From Heterostelium multicystogenum (Eukaryota > Evosea > Eumycetozoa > Acytosteliales > Acytosteliaceae), in NCBI GenBank assembly GCA_003667245.1, contig RCNN01000315.1, positions 1 through 31,669 of the forward strand: a DNA stretch of 31,669 nt. Reading direction: 5' to 3'. The notes beneath the pieces are model-generated. The model was not told where the DNA came from, made no database searches, and saw only the letters and a list, made by a program, of their open reading frames with translations. Shown one piece after another: positions 1-11,726 of this stretch; the first letter of the stretch is position 1, and each line of letters opens with the position of its first letter. The position numbers and the translations under genes were made by a program.

Positions 1-204
1 ACTATATTTTCAAATTGAGTGGGTGCGCTACTCAGAAAAAACAAAATGTTAGTTTTGGAATTATTATTAAATTATTATGTTAATTATTATTATCTTATCT
101 TTATCGGTAGTTGGATATGACCAGTATATGTAGCTATATAGATAGATAATAATAGTAGTTGTATAGCTTTATTGTAGATAAGTTAGATTAGGTTTAGCTA
201 AGCC

Positions 205-2749
205 ATGATGATCACAAGAAAGAAGAGAACGAATCTTGGGTATCCTCCACTCAATCTTCGTTACAATAAGCATGGAATACCTTATGAGATAGATGCTTTT
301 GGTAATCCTATTGCCTCAGGTCTCGATAGGCCACCCAGAAGAAATGCTGCTGTGGTGTCTCTCCAGACCTTGAGTGGAATTCAGCAGTTGGATATTGATA
401 GTGCAAATCCAGCCGATATCGATGCGTACTCGCAATTCATGGTCACAGATAAAAGAGGCACCTCAGATGATCCTTTCGTGCTTGACGAGAGCGATGAAGA
501 TATCGATACAAATACATTGGATAAAGATAAATCGTCGGAAAATAGTAATGAAGACGGACAGTCGGAATCGAAGAACAAGGGCGAGCATGGAGAAGATAAG
601 GCTGATGACAATAAGGATGAATCAGAGGTGATACCAACAGTACAGACTCATGATGCTGATGGAAATATACAGTTGAAAGCGATGGTATAGCAGTATATTT
701 AGAGTATGATAGGCCACTCCTTTCACCAGTATTGTTCAAAGAGAATCATCTCGAGATTAAGTCACCATTCTCTGCGATCAATACAAGCCAAAGACAAAAA
801 TATGATATAGTAATTGAAATCAAATATGAAGACCTAACAAAGTTCAATGTAATATTAGGACTGAACCTATCCTTATTAGTGGAACTACACATACTCATGC
901 GCTTCCTTCTCATTCCTATTTCTATTCTTTACTCTGCTAACAAATAGGTCAATTTTTTAAAAGAGAATACATCGATTCAGATCGGAACGAAATTATTTAC
1001 ATTCACTAAACACTGGCTCAAAGTTCCTAAAATATGTACAAGTATTTGTCGTTATAAATGTCTAGATGCAGGACTGCACAGTTGTGATATTGATTCACTA
1101 ACATGCATTTTATTGTTAATTAGACTATGAGCTAGGTATTCCAAATCAAATTTGGTTAAAAGGTATAAATAAGAATGATTTCAATGCCATACAGCAGTTG
1201 ATTTGCGAAAAGTCTCATTGGATAAAGTTATTATTAAAAACAGAGTATGTTGTTCTTATGAATATCATCAGTTCTGTCGAGATTGGCAAGTCACTGACAT
1301 CCTTCATTCTATCCAGATCACATGGATTAAAGTCAGAGAAGATTATAGCAAGATATCCTCCACCAAAAGAGCATCCGAATGCAATGGATATTGTAAAGAT
1401 CACATCGGACGATATGTATAAGTTAGAACCAAATCAGTATTTAAATGATTCAATTATTGATTTCTACACAAGGTAGCTATAGAATAGCTTAGCAAAGCAT
1501 CCATTCCAATATGTATTGTACTATACTAATAGATTGGTAAAACCTCCATCAGATATATTAAGGACCATTATGTTACCGAGCAGGATAAAGATAGATTCTA
1601 CTTTTTCAATACATTCTTTTATAATAATCTAACGACGAAGAAGAACATGGACGATGCCTACAAAAAAATTGCAAAATGGACTGGATCAACTGATATATTT
1701 TCTAAGGACTTTTTATTCATTCCAATTTGTGAGAAGTATGTTTATCACCATCCTCTTTAAGAAGTTGTGCGATCCCTTTATTAATTTATATATGATCCTG
1801 ATGCGATATAGCTTTCATTGGACACTTTGTATAATATCTTTTGCAGGTCAGGACTTTGAAACATCAACTCCTAGTAACAGACCTTTGATCATTTTTTTGG
1901 ATTCACTGAATTCTCATAGAGTGGTGTCTATCACTGGCAAAATTAGAATATATCTGTCAATGGAGTGGAAGTATAAGAAGTCCAATCCATCGAATGGCGC
2001 AATTCCAGAGCGAGTCTTTACTTCTGCTAATTTGCCATATAGGCGTCCCTCGGTACCAAGACAAGATAATTTGTGTGATTGTGGTGTTTACTTGCTTCAT
2101 TATATCGAGTTGTTCTGTCGGAATCCAGAGACAAACTTTGATAATCCACTAAATCGTCCAAACTGGTTTCCAAAAGAGGAGATCAAGGAGAAAAGAGAAA
2201 TTATCAAGAGTCTCCTAGATCGGCTCCACTACGAGCAAATGGACGAATCAGAGCTAGCCGAGATGATAAAAGAAGAGGAAAGAAAGGAGAATGAGAGGCT
2301 GGAAAGAGATAAACTACTTGAATTGACAAAGAAAAAAACTGCGGAAACAGATCTAACGAACGGCGAAGATCATACTGTGGATATTGAGAAACAAGAGTTG
2401 GACAAAGATGGAAATAATGATCAAAAAGAAGATTCGAATGAAGAAAGCAAAAAGGTAAAAGGAGAAAATATCATCGAGGAGAATGTGGACAAGCAATCAG
2501 TTGAAGACAGTAATAATACAGATGCAAATGTACCAACTCCAATACTTGATACCAATGCTCAAGACATCGAAATAGATTTGGGAAGAGAAATAGAAGATCA
2601 AAACGGGGACAGACCTTATAAAACGGATGAAGAGGGTGACATTCAGAAAACAAAAGAATCATCAACATCAGATCAAAAAAAAGATGATATCATACCCAAA
2701 GGCGATTTTAGTGAGTCCTTCATTGACAGCAGCAGGAGCAGTAGTAGTA

Positions 2750-2806
<57 letters not shown>

Positions 2807-2904
2807 GTAGTAGTTTAGTTAAAAGAAAGTTTGATGAAACTAATCAAGATAAAGATAAAAATGAAGAGCAAACATCGTCTTCTTTCAAGAAGCAAACAAC
2901 TTAA
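205..2904 (+). CDS. Ulp/SENP6-7-type SUMO-specific cysteine protease (peptidase C48) with poly-Asn tail
   Basis: Exons that join in phase: 205-848, 948-1041, 1124-1472, 1553-1735, 1812-2904; about 787 residues. The catalytic domain is clear. A LNDSIIDFY motif (1440-1469) is followed by FYFFNTFFYNNL and by FHWTL with the catalytic His (codon 1816). The Asp is in FLDSLNSHR (codon 1900). RQDNLCDCGVYLLHY holds the Gln and the catalytic Cys (codon 2080). Family knowledge: these enzymes cleave SUMO or poly-SUMO from nuclear proteins. The stretch FYFFNTFF..KW...DIFSKDFLFIPI and the long extensions fit the SENP6/7-Ulp2 branch better than Ulp1. The N-terminus is basic then acidic. Residues from the exon at 690-1041 look like a beta-rich, possibly PH-like domain (inference). 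The C-terminus has a charged coiled coil (2170-2340), an acidic Lys/Glu/Asn region and about 18 Asn. The frame breaks once, near the AAA at 676-678 (one base missing). An alternative is an intron at 545-672, but its composition looks coding. Confidence 0.9.
2741..2815 (+). repeat. (AGT)n(AAT)n(AGT)n trinucleotide repeat
   Basis: An AGT run, about 18 AAT units and a second AGT run, in frame inside the SUMO protease gene. They encode Ser, poly-Asn and Ser. In-frame AAT/AAC expansions are a hallmark of dictyostelid coding sequence. The same DNA read in other frames gives poly-Ile or poly-Val, which is not real. Confidence 0.97.
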
Positions 2905-3617
2905 ACTCAAAAATAAACATAATCTTAATAATAATATGATCATTTTAACATGATTTTTCTTTAGATGCTGAAGCAATCCAAATATTTAAAAGAGGAAATC
3001 GCTTCATTCATTTATTTCATCATTTTCTTTCGTTTGTCCGCAGGTTATAATATAATAAAGATGGATGTTGAACACCCATTGACTAGTTCTAGTTCATTCG
3101 TTTCATCTTGAAACCCCTTATATTGATTTGCAAACAAAAAACCACAAAAAAAAAAAGATTGACAGACAAACCAACATCATCATTCATTTTATAATAATTG
3201 TTAGATTGAAGTGTTGACAACAATATAATATCAAAAATTCAAAAAACCAACTACAACAACAACAACAACACATTTCAAAAAGTTCCATACTTTTTTAATT
3301 AACAACAAATTAAACATTAATTTATCAGACTTTCAATCAAATATTATTTATTCATACATTCACTCACACACTTCCTTTCTTTAGATATTTACATAGTATT
3401 ATTATTATTATTATTGTTTATTAGTTTGTTAATTAGTTAGTAGTTATTCAGTTATAGCTATTATATTACCTATCTATCTATCTACTGCTTTAGATTGGAT
3501 ATATTGAAGTTTATGTTGTTGTCGTCGTCGTTGTCTTCGTCGTCGTCGTCGTTGTTTGTTAGAGAAGCACAAAGGAATCGACCAATTTAGTTTAGTTTGT
3601 AAATTAATAATAAGAAA
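2905..3617. other. Intergenic region, SUMO protease 3' end to EF-hand gene 5' leader
   Basis: 713 bp of AT-rich DNA without a supportable gene. An AATAAA at 2912-2917, eight bases past the stop codon, is a likely polyadenylation signal. A GTC/GTT microsatellite lies at about 3514-3558. It sits only 60 bp before the next ATG, so it is probably transcribed in the 5' leader. Nothing else was recognised. Confidence 0.6.
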
Positions 3618-6235
3618 ATGGGTGGAGTTCAAAGTAAAAAAATATTAAGAAGTGTATGTAGATCAAATGATGTTGATTGAGAATAGCATAATAAACAGTT
3701 GAATTCAATTGTCAAACTTTAAAGTGGAACCTAGAGAAATTGAAAAGATCACAACATTGTTCAATGATATCTCGTCGTTGGTAAAGAAAAATAAGATTGG
3801 TCGATAGAGATGGATTCAAGAGATTCCATCTGATCCCAGGTCCATTGGCAGACAGACTCTTCAACCTCTTCGATGTGAAGAAGACAGGAATGATGTTATT
3901 GGATGATTTCGCTCAATCACTTGCTGTCTGTGGAAAAGCACCAGAGAAAGAGAAATATGCATGTAATTATTTAATTTCTATCTTGTAGTATCGATGGCGA
4001 GTGAGTTGAGATTAACAGTTTATAACTTTCACTAGTGATATTCAAGTTTTTGGATTTAGATGATGATGAAATCATTACCAAAGAAGAGATTTCAGTGTTG
4101 TCCGTAGTAACATTGGAGGGTAGCAGCAGTCCTAAGATTGAGGCTTCCAATGGCAGTGGCACTGAGGATCCAATGGTAGCGCAGTTAGTAGATATGGGAT
4201 TCTCTAAACTGAAGGCAATTCAGGCACTTAAGGCCACTGAAAATGGTACAAAAGGTGCTACTGCTGAGCAATCACCCATTGAAGTTATCACCAATTGGCT
4301 GCTTGCAAATCAGGCGAAAGAAGATGAGATCGACATTGATGAATCACCTGTGGCTACTGCAGCACCATCGCCACGTGTACAGTCTGAGAAGCCAGACCCA
4401 AAGACATTGGATGAACTTACTGCAGGACTTGCAATTTCAACAATACTTGGTACTTTTTGAAGCATTATTTGCAACAATCGACAAAGAAAACACTGGAAAA
4501 ATAACACTCAAGCAATTCAAGAAATGGGCACAGTCATCAAAACGACCACAAGAATTAGATACTCTTTTGAAACCAATTGCGGGACTATTCGACAGAGCCC
4601 TCAAATGTATGTGACATCACAAGTAAATCAATCATTTGCAAAGCTTATAATAACCAATTATTCTTGATAAAACAGGGAAAGCAACCTCAATTAAGAGTTC
4701 AAGTGATACATTAGAGAAATCCAATTCATTTAGCGATGATAAAGAAACGATGAATCCAAAGGAATTAAAGAGATTTTCATCATTGGCAGTTATGGAGACA
4801 CCAAAGAATCAAGTAGCACAAATTAAAAAAGACCATAAAGAAAAGGAGAAGGAGAAGGAGAAGGAGAAGGAGAAGGAGAAAGAGAAAGAAAAGGAAAAAG
4901 AGAAAGAGAAAGAAAAAGAATTGAAAAAGCGTGAAAGTACTGGAAAACTTGAAAAGAAAGATACTCTATCTGAAATAGCAAATACAGCTACCACTCCTAA
5001 AAAAGACGATACTGAATCAGCCAAATCAAGTACATTTGACTCGGACTTTTCCGATAGCGATGATGATGCGTAAGTCGTTTTTTAAGTTCAAAGAATAGCA
5101 GCATCCTAACTCTATTCAATAGACCTATTAAGCCAGTTATTCAAGTAGTCATTAGAGATAAACCAATTGGCGTACCAGAATTAAAGAGTGAGAGTTCACT
5201 CTTGAATATTGATACAACACCTGGAATTGTTAAGCCAGTGGGAAGTCAGACTTTGAGAAGCAGAGGAACAAGAGCATCGATGCGACCTGCTATTTCAGAA
5301 GTTCACGATATATTTCATCTTTCCAACCACTTACACCTGTATCAAATAGCCCAATCAAACCATCAACTACCACCACCACCACCAGTACAGCATCGCCTTC
5401 AACAGCCAATACCAACGGTTCGAGGCTATCAACTACACTCTTACCAGAATCAGCCAAATCAGCCTCAAAACCTGGTTTGGAGGAAATGAAACAGTGTATC
5501 CAATATTTAGAGAAAGGTCAATTCGCAGAAGCTAAAATCCATATAGATAAATGTATTCATGAAATATGTAAGTACTGCCAAACTCAAAGCCAATACAAAG
5601 GGGCTATTAACTCTTGATTCAACATTTTCTCTAGCACAATCGCCCAATGCCAAGAGTATGAAGAGTGAAATTATATTTTGTGTAGGATATAGAGTAGCAA
5701 TTGGTTTGTTGGAAAAGATTCAATCACTCGAAGAGCAGTTGGCGTCAGAGTCAAATGAAGATGAACGATCATTTTTGAATGAAAAGCTCAGCCTCCTCTC
5801 TAGATTTTTTGGTTGGAATACCTTTGCAGAGTCAACATCGTTCAGTATGCGCAAAAATGGCAGTTCACTATAATTTAGCCAGCAAGAACTACGGTATTGC
5901 AGCAAAGTTTTTGGAAGTTTTGCCAGTGGCAGACGATAAGAAGGTTTTGGAGCAACTTGCTCTCTGCCGTGAGAATAAGCTAGTGAATGAATCACTCCCA
6001 ATGTATATATGCGCGCAATGCAAATCGACCACCTCTCTTGGCGACTCAAATTTGACACGTTGTTCATGTGGTAGACCAATCCGACTATGCTTCTCAACCT
6101 TTGAACTGATCAAGGGACTAAGCCATCTCTACTGCACATTTTGCCAGTCCACAATTCAACATTGAGCAAACCGAGGTAGACGCATCGAGTGAATGTAAAA
6201 TATGTTTTTTGGGAAGAGTCGAGGTATTACAGTGA
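3618..6235 (+). CDS. EF-hand / UBA protein with coatomer alpha-COP-like C-terminal domain
   Basis: Exons 3618-3653, 3699-3962, 4036-4606, 4676-5069, 5123-5567 and 5635-6235; about 768 residues once the frame breaks are bridged. It begins MGGVQSKK, a typical N-myristoylation signal. Next come calcineurin-B/CBL-like EF-hands: loop DVKKTGMMLLDDF is degenerate, DLDDDEIITKEE is near-canonical. A UBA domain follows (LVDMGF motif, 4175-4310), then another EF-hand (DKENTGKITLKQF). A KE repeat (4840-4920) and a Ser/Thr/Pro linker lead to an alpha-helical domain (5490-6235). That domain aligns by eye with the alpha-COP C-terminus: EKGQFAEAK, GYRVAIGLLEKI, GIPLQSQHRSV, NYGIAAKFLEVLP, then Cys-rich CAQC, CSCG and CKIC. 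In COPI that domain binds epsilon-COP. A calcium-responsive, ubiquitin-binding trafficking adaptor is only inference. Six one-base frame breaks, all in T or A runs: 3718, 3787, 4454, 5313, 5805, 6139. Confidence 0.85.
4837..4921 (+). repeat. (GAGAAG)n hexamer repeat coding Lys-Glu
   Basis: Tandem GAG-AAG/GAA-AAA units encode an alternating KE tract inside the EF-hand/UBA/alpha-COP-like protein. It probably forms a long single charged helix between the calcium/ubiquitin-binding half and the C-terminal domain. Confidence 0.95.
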
Positions 6236-7935
6236 GTGATGAGGAGCGAATCAACAACAACATCCACAGAAAGGCACCCAAAAGTTAAATGTACAACCAA
6301 AAAAATCAACATACACCAAATTAATTAATTGGAAACAAGTGGTAGCACTACGGAATTAAAATACTATCTAAAATAACCCAAATCTGATCCCCAAAATCAA
6401 TCAAATTAAAAGAATTTAAAAAAACCTTATCGCGAGAAACTTTTTTCAGCTCTGATTGTTTATTTTTATTTATTTTTTCTTTTTGATATTTTTACTACCA
6501 TACCATCTTAAATAATATCATAACATTGTTTGTTGCTAGTTAGTCTTTGGCATCAACTTTCCACTCGTAATCTTATTTGACTTTACTCTGTTCAAATCAA
6601 ATACATACATAGCACGTCAAGTTGCTGTTAGCTGTATATATATTATCTAGAAAGAAACAGGTTGAATCAGTCAAAGCAGCTCAGAGTTGGTGTGTCAACT
6701 TTGAAAATATAGTAGAGGAATTAGAAGAGAGAAGAGAGTAGACGATCAACAGATTAGTACATTTCTCTAGTAAGTATTTCCAAGTTACAAACAATGTTTG
6801 TTTGAATATACTTTATTCGACTCTCTATCAAAAGCACCCACCACTCTACCACTACCATCTTTCTTTCAACACTACACAATGAAAATTATGTGCTGAATGT
6901 TCTTGCTTGGCTTGATGATCTGATTGAGAATTCAAACTCACACTTTTTTTTCCTCCAAGCCAAGCCAAGACAATCCACACAGAAACCACCACAGCACACA
7001 CAAATAAACAACTCGGTCACCCATCTTTTGTTTTTGTTTTTTATCTCTGTGACCAGTATCCAAATCAAAAGTAATAATCAGAGAAACGAGAGTAAACAAT
7101 CTGGATGTTTCAATCACAATTTGGAACTCTAATATCTCGCTATTTATTATAAAATCCAGTAAAACAGACATTATTACTCTTTTTTTGTTGCAATGTTATA
7201 AATTCGAATAATTATTATTATTGGTTGATGTTTAATGTTTACTTATGTGTGTAAGGTGTGGTGGACGACTACATTCATCTACATTTAAATTATTATAATT
7301 ATTCTTTATATTTATAAGCATCACTTATACTACAACTATTTTCTATTTCTACTCCTAAATCAATTTATTTATCCATCAATCAAATAAGTAATTAAATTAT
7401 ATCAACAACGTCCAACATACAATCCATCATCATTCAGTTCCAACCTAATTAATTATTTAATAATAGTAATAACGGTTGCACGAATAACGTTTAATTCAAA
7501 TTATTTCCAGTTGAACAGTTCAAATCAAATCTCAATTTAATTAATTTCCCAGTCTAATTTAACCAAATCATCAGCTTGTTAAGTAGTAGGGAGTAGTATC
7601 AAAAAAGGTAAAAACAAATTTATATTTACTAAAAGTAGTGAACTGTGTAAGATTTATTTAGTCATATTTGTTGAGGGTTGTGTGTTTGATTTTATTTTTG
7701 GTTGATTCATCTTAATTTTGTAACATTTGTGCTTCATGTTTTTTCCAGATATTTTGATGTGTTTTGGTATTAAATGTATGAGCGTCTGCCCATTATTGTG
7801 AGATCTATCATACCATGCTACTCATCAATCCTCTTAGTGTTACAATTGGATCAATACAAACTAGTGATTCAAATTATTTGGATTTTGATGATGTTAATGG
7901 AACCAGAATAACGGTCAATCACTCAATATCCCTTA

Positions 7936-7990
7936 ACAATAACAACAACAACAACATCATCATCATCATCATTATCATCATAATCATCAA
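7936..7990. repeat. (AAC)n(ATC)n microsatellite
   Basis: AACAACAAC followed by ATCATCATC units, interrupted by ATT. It lies in the non-coding region upstream of the RhoGAP gene. It can be read as poly-Asn/poly-Ile, but there is no supporting coding context. Confidence 0.9.
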
Positions 7991-8442
7991 TTCTGTTGAA
8001 TGATTGTATTAATGAAATATTAAATATCTATTTATCTTTATTATCTTTGTTTTAAAAATAACATCAACAACAACCAACATCGTCATCTTGGTAATAATAT
8101 TAGTCAGTCTGGTACACATCATTAAATCAATCTTATTTTTTTGAAATTGATTTCATACAATAGTAATCACATCAACCAACCCTTATCAATCCATCTAAAA
8201 CCACCAACACACTATTTCCAAAAAAGATATAATCAATCAAATCAGATTCTAGACGTCTGTTGGATTTTTTTTTTGGAAATTGTAGTAATATTTATGTACA
8301 TCTTGGGTAGCAAGAGTAATCATTATTATTATTGTTTTTGTTGTGTCCATATCAATCCATCAAAAATTACACTTTTTAGTTAACTAACGCATACCTCAAC
8401 CCAGCACAACAAACACATTGCATTGCCAACTGCTATGCACTG

Positions 8443-8465
8443 CACACATATATAAGATATGTGTG
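8443..8465. promoter_or_regulatory. 9-bp perfect inverted repeat, candidate CA/GT-rich (G-box-like) protein-binding site
   Basis: CACACATAT at 8443-8451 and ATATGTGTG at 8457-8465, separated by five bases, form a perfect inverted repeat about 340 bp before the RhoGAP start codon. Dictyostelium GBF binds G/T-rich elements containing GTGTG, often paired. The match in character is suggestive, but the assignment is inference. Confidence 0.3.
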
Positions 8466-8802
8466 TTCTTATATTCTAATCATTTGTAATATTGATCCCT
8501 ATCATAAAATCTCAAGCCAGTTTGCTGTGTTGTCATGTCATCAACATGTCCTATCTCAACTTCAGTACTGTTCCCAAATCATCTCACTAGCTGCCTGATC
8601 TCATAACTCGCTATCCATTATTTTAAATATCTGTTCTTTAAACTAACTTTTAATTTATACATTATTTCTTAACATATATACATTAGCTAGTATTCAGTGT
8701 TGTTGGATTTGGTCGTTAGTCGGATACAATACTTTCAATCGTAGTATTTCTATATGTCCAAAAGTTTTGATAAAATTCGATCGCGAGCTGCTCTAAAATA
8801 AA

Positions 8803-11530
8803 ATGGAAGATACAGTCACAACTGAAGTTCAACCAATTGAAAACAACAATAATATCCCAAACGAACAACAGCCACAACCTCAACCAAATGATGTTCCAAA
8901 TGGAACTGTGGCCATCGAGTCAGAGATGATTTCTCCAGCAAAAACACTTGCAGAAAGCTTCAATGGACATGGCAGCCCCAAGCTCCCAAGAAAATCAACA
9001 ATCAGTGTTGGAGACCACAAGAGGTCACCAAGTTTCCTCCTCTACATCTTCGTCGCCTGGTGGATATTTCTCAAAAAGCTCCCCAAATCTAGACCTCTTC
9101 AGAAAATCAAATCGTAGCAGCAGCAACAGTTTACAGTTGGATATTGTCGATCAACAACAGCAGCAGCAAGAACAACAATGTAATCCAATAATTCCAGATC
9201 TAGATGTTACTAATAATACAATTCCTAAAGCCGAAATCTATACACCACCACCATCTCCATCCACCAATACCGTGCCAATCATTAGTAGTCCAACTCTAGA
9301 GGAAATCAACATGGATTTAGTCCAGCTGCTGGCGTGCTTTCCAGAGCCACCTACGGTTATTCCATTGAGTCTCAGTGCATCTAAACAGCGTAGAAACACA
9401 GTGTTTGCAATGGTGTCACAGCCTTATCTAACTGGAAGTTCCAATGGGCTGCTCCTTAGCAATCTTAACTCCAGTAGCAATAATCTTACAAATCTCCTCA
9501 ACAGTTGCAGTAGCATGGGCAGCAGTAATCAAATCTCGACAGTAGTGGACATGGATGGAGCAAACGAAGTAAATCCACTAAAGTTTTCAGGCAACTGTAG
9601 CTTCAGTAGTTCTGACTCTGAGTTTGATCATCCTGTCATCCACATAGAAGAGCAATATAGTATGACAAGTGACAATATTATTACCTTAAGTGGTAATGAC
9701 TCACTTGATACTATCAATCCACTAGATAAAGAAATAGATATTGAAAAGGCTAATGAACAAACTATTGAAGCTATACATCAAGACAAAGAAAGTCCTATAG
9801 AGAATGAAAACAACATGGAGAAAGTTGAGGAAGAAAAGATAATCCCAGCAATAGTAGAGGAAGTAAAGGAGCAAACTCAAGTTAACTCAAATGTAGAGAT
9901 AGCCGAGAAACAAGAGGAAATCATCGTTAAGGAGATCTTAGAAGAGGTTAAGACAGAATCGAATGATATAGAATCAAACACTACAACTAAACAACCAGAA
10001 ACAACAGAAACAACAGAAACAACAACAACTGTCGATACAAGCATCTCAACAACACCAACAAAAGAATCACCAAACATTGAAAATATTTCAATTTCACCAG
10101 ATCGAGCATCGCGATCATTACCTAAATTTATTCCACCTGAATCACCTAGTAAGGTATACACTCCGCCCACTCGCTCCAACTATAGTTCCATTTGCATTAC
10201 ATCATCGCCACATGGAAGAACGTTTTCTGTATCTCAAAAGCCTCTTTCGCCAAACACTAGTAACAACAGTATGTCTACGCCAGTCTGGGAGGTAAATCTC
10301 AATCAACTAACAACGGAAGTAAGAGAGTTCAGTGAGCTTAGTGCCTCAAGTAATTCACCAAACTACGAGCTGTTGCTACGTGGTTGTAGAAATGAGTTGA
10401 CCGTGCCTGAGCAGAATCGTCTCATTCTTAAACTGTTGGAAATCAACACTGCAGACTCAATTAAGATGTTGGATCGTGCTAATGAAGCGCTCAACTCACA
10501 GGCGGCAGCACAAAGCTCAAAGAAATCCCTGTTCTCTGCCATGAAGTCGGCTGTCAAGGAAACAAGATTCCTCAAGCTCTCAAAAGTGGTGATGTATTTT
10601 GGAATAGCTAATCTGCCAATTCAAATCAACCAGGTGGTGACCGATGAAATCACTTTGACTTGCTTTTCAAGTAAAGCCAAGTATAAAGTGAATCTTGGAC
10701 CACCTTCCTCCACACATACTCTCTCGGTGTCGCAGAACCCGACTGGCAAGCTGAAAAAGAAAGATAGCATCACCGTTAGCTTCAAGCTCATACTCAAAGC
10801 AACCGTCAGACTAAGACGTCTGATTACCATTGACATTGAGAATGGTGGACGCCACTATGTTTTGATCCAGGTTGAAAGCAGCAAGACTGCGTTTGGAGAA
10901 TCTCTGGACACCACCGAAATGACCGAAGACAACTCATACACCGTTCCGTTGGCGCTAGTTAATTTGAAGAGTGCGCTCATTTCGCACGGTGGCTTGGACG
11001 AAGAATATATCTTTAGAGTGGCACCAACCGCTAATGAAAGAGAAGTGATTGCAGTCAAAGAAATGGTTAACAAGCAGCCCATCAAATGTAGTGATGTCAA
11101 TATTATCTCAACACTCATTAAAACGTGGTTTAGAGAACTCACGACACCACTGCTCAGTACGATACCAGTACAAGCATTTATTGCGTATGCCAGCCAAGAC
11201 TGTATATCCCTTCTAAATTCACTTCAATCGTCGCCAACCCAAGCAAATATATTCCTATGGTTAATCGATCTCCTAGCACTAGTATCAACAAACGCCATCA
11301 AAAACAAAATGACAACCAAATCACTAGGTAATTATCAACTATATATGTTAGTTTAAATTACATAGGACCATGTCTCATCTAACGCCATGATTTTTCTAGC
11401 TGTTGTCATAGCACCAAATCTATATATTCCTCCAAATTCACTTAGTCCTCAAGATTCGTTGTTGGCATCGAACAAAATTGTATCATTTATCGAAGATGTG
11501 ATTAATTTAAAAAGAAATAACCAACTGTAA
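8803..11530 (+). CDS. RhoGAP-domain protein with ASH/MSP-like beta domain
   Basis: Exons 8803-11327 and 11400-11530; about 884 residues. The ATG at 8803 follows AAAATAAA. One frame break is at the TTT at 9033-9035 (one base too many): the Gln/Pro-rich N-terminus continues as a Ser-rich SSSPGGYFSKSS stretch. Residues about 40-550 are low complexity (Ser, Gln, Glu/Ile/Thr). Residues about 590-700 form an immunoglobulin-like beta domain (VMYFGIANLPIQINQVV to DIENGGRHYVLIQVES) like the ASH/MSP fold that precedes RhoGAP in OCRL/INPP5B. The RhoGAP domain (about 710-880) has VPLALVNLKSALI, the presumed arginine finger in EEYIFRVAP (codon 11015), LIKTWFRELTTPLL, and APNLY encoded by the last exon. 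Family role: it speeds GTP hydrolysis by Rho/Rac proteins that control actin. No inositol 5-phosphatase is present, so it is not an OCRL orthologue. Confidence 0.9.
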
Positions 11531-11726
11531 ATAAATTAGCGTGTTTCGCCATCATGTCGCAATGATTTAATTTGATCAATTCCCCGCTCAGAGCAAATTG
11601 ATGAGATTTTTATTTTTTCCACCATCCAACCACAGCTATTTAATTAATTTAAACTCCAGTTCACTTCAATTTCTAAATTTCTAATTTCTAATTCTAAATT
11701 TCTTATTTCTAATTGAGAGTGATAAA

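Larger units (their letters stand above)
6236..8802. other. Long (2.57 kb) intergenic region upstream of the RhoGAP gene
   Basis: No convincing coding sequence. Short open stretches near 6890-7170 and 7815-8003 are low-complexity, overlap on both strands and show no family resemblance. The region holds a CAA/ATC microsatellite (7936-7990), runs of T and A, and a 9-bp inverted repeat at 8443-8465. It is unusually long for this compact neighbourhood. It may carry a long promoter or 5' leader for the RhoGAP gene, or untranslated RNA that cannot be recognised by eye. A possible leader intron is GT at about 7607 to the TTTTTTCCAG near 7749, but this is speculative. Confidence 0.5.

Noticed and set aside
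545..672. Intron in the first exon of the SUMO protease (GTAATG...ATATACAG)
   Set aside because: It would restore the frame, but its base composition and reading are those of the surrounding acidic coding sequence. A single missing A near 676 is simpler.
2627..2818. Plus-strand frame ending in poly-Ile/Val
   Set aside because: It is the poly-Asn codon repeat of the SUMO protease read one base out of register.
4809..5024. Minus-strand frame of alternating Ser-Phe
   Set aside because: It is the reverse reading of the KE repeat in the EF-hand/UBA gene.
6886..7171. Overlapping short frames on both strands
   Set aside because: They are mutually overlapping, lack any domain or codon signature, and have no splice partners.
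7815..8003. Short frame with Asn/Ile runs
   Set aside because: It derives from the AAC/ATC microsatellite in non-coding DNA, with no flanking conserved sequence.
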